From Formicarius rufipectus (taxonomy: Eukaryota > Chordata > Aves > Passeriformes > Formicariidae): a stretch of 64,000 bases of DNA. The notes under the pieces were generated by a model. The model searched no databases. It had not been told where the DNA came from and saw nothing but the letters and a program-made list of their open reading frames with translations. Shown here one piece after another: positions 63,801-64,000 of the stretch. The translations under genes and the position numbers were made by a program. The stretch spans positions 62,001 through 126,000 of the forward strand of contig VXAU01002310.1 of assembly GCA_013399695.1 (NCBI GenBank), read 5' to 3'. Position 1 is the first letter of the stretch. Each line of letters starts with the position of its first letter.

Positions 63801-64000
63801 CTAGGAAGATAAAGCAGTATCTCATGCCTCAAACTACTGTCCCCTGAAGACGAATTGCATGCAGAGGAATACTGAGTTATATTATGATATAGGAGAAATA
63901 ATTCTGACGTGTTATGCACATGCAAACCAATTGACAGCAATGCCAATTCTGCAACCCCAAGCAAGTGAGTGGTCAGTATTCCCTAGGAAACTCCCTCAAG
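63801..64000 (-). other. GAS6: GAS6 intron, truncated by window edge
   Basis: The 3' end of the intron that leads into the exon 63632-63800. No exon recognised in these 200 bases; the more upstream GAS6 exons lie beyond the window. Confidence 0.85.

Noticed and set aside
1..64000. CRISPR arrays, operons, tRNA or rRNA genes, prokaryotic systems
   Set aside because: None seen; spliced vertebrate genes and CR1 repeats show this is nuclear animal DNA.

Overview
This window is eukaryotic nuclear DNA, almost certainly from a bird. Two protein-coding genes can be read exon by exon with correct splice sites and matching phases. The rest is intron and intergenic DNA carrying CR1 LINE copies that end in the avian-type tandem ATTCTATGA repeat, plus one solo LTR of a type familiar from songbird genomes. 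The species cannot be named from sequence alone; a songbird or other neoavian is an inference from the LTR and the AC-rich low-complexity tracts.

Layout: (1) 1-15499 is upstream intron of TMEM255B with no coding exon recognised and two CR1 fragments. (2) 15500-52311, plus strand, holds the last six coding exons of TMEM255B (242 residues: TM3, Cys-rich loop, TM4, proline-rich tail ending in PPPY), with a 3'UTR to about 52840. The 20.5 kb first intron in view carries most of the repeats, including a 2 kb CR1 relic with reverse-transcriptase coding sequence at 32470-34530. It also carries an unexplained exon-like, protein-like but broken reading frame on the minus strand at 26575-27213. (3) 52841-56839 is intergenic and contains a solo LTR in minus orientation (about 54815-55425). 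(4) 56840-63800, minus strand, holds the last four coding exons and 3'UTR of GAS6 (240 residues: end of LG1 and all of LG2). The upstream Gla, EGF and most LG1 exons lie beyond base 64000.

The two genes face each other tail to tail, which is the arrangement known for TMEM255B and GAS6 at human 13q34. This synteny supports both identifications (TMEM255B rather than 255A, GAS6 rather than PROS1). They are not known to act together: GAS6 is a secreted ligand of TAM receptor kinases, and TMEM255B is a poorly characterised four-pass membrane protein. I found no convincing new biological system. The observation most worth following up is the decayed exon-like frame at 26575-27213.
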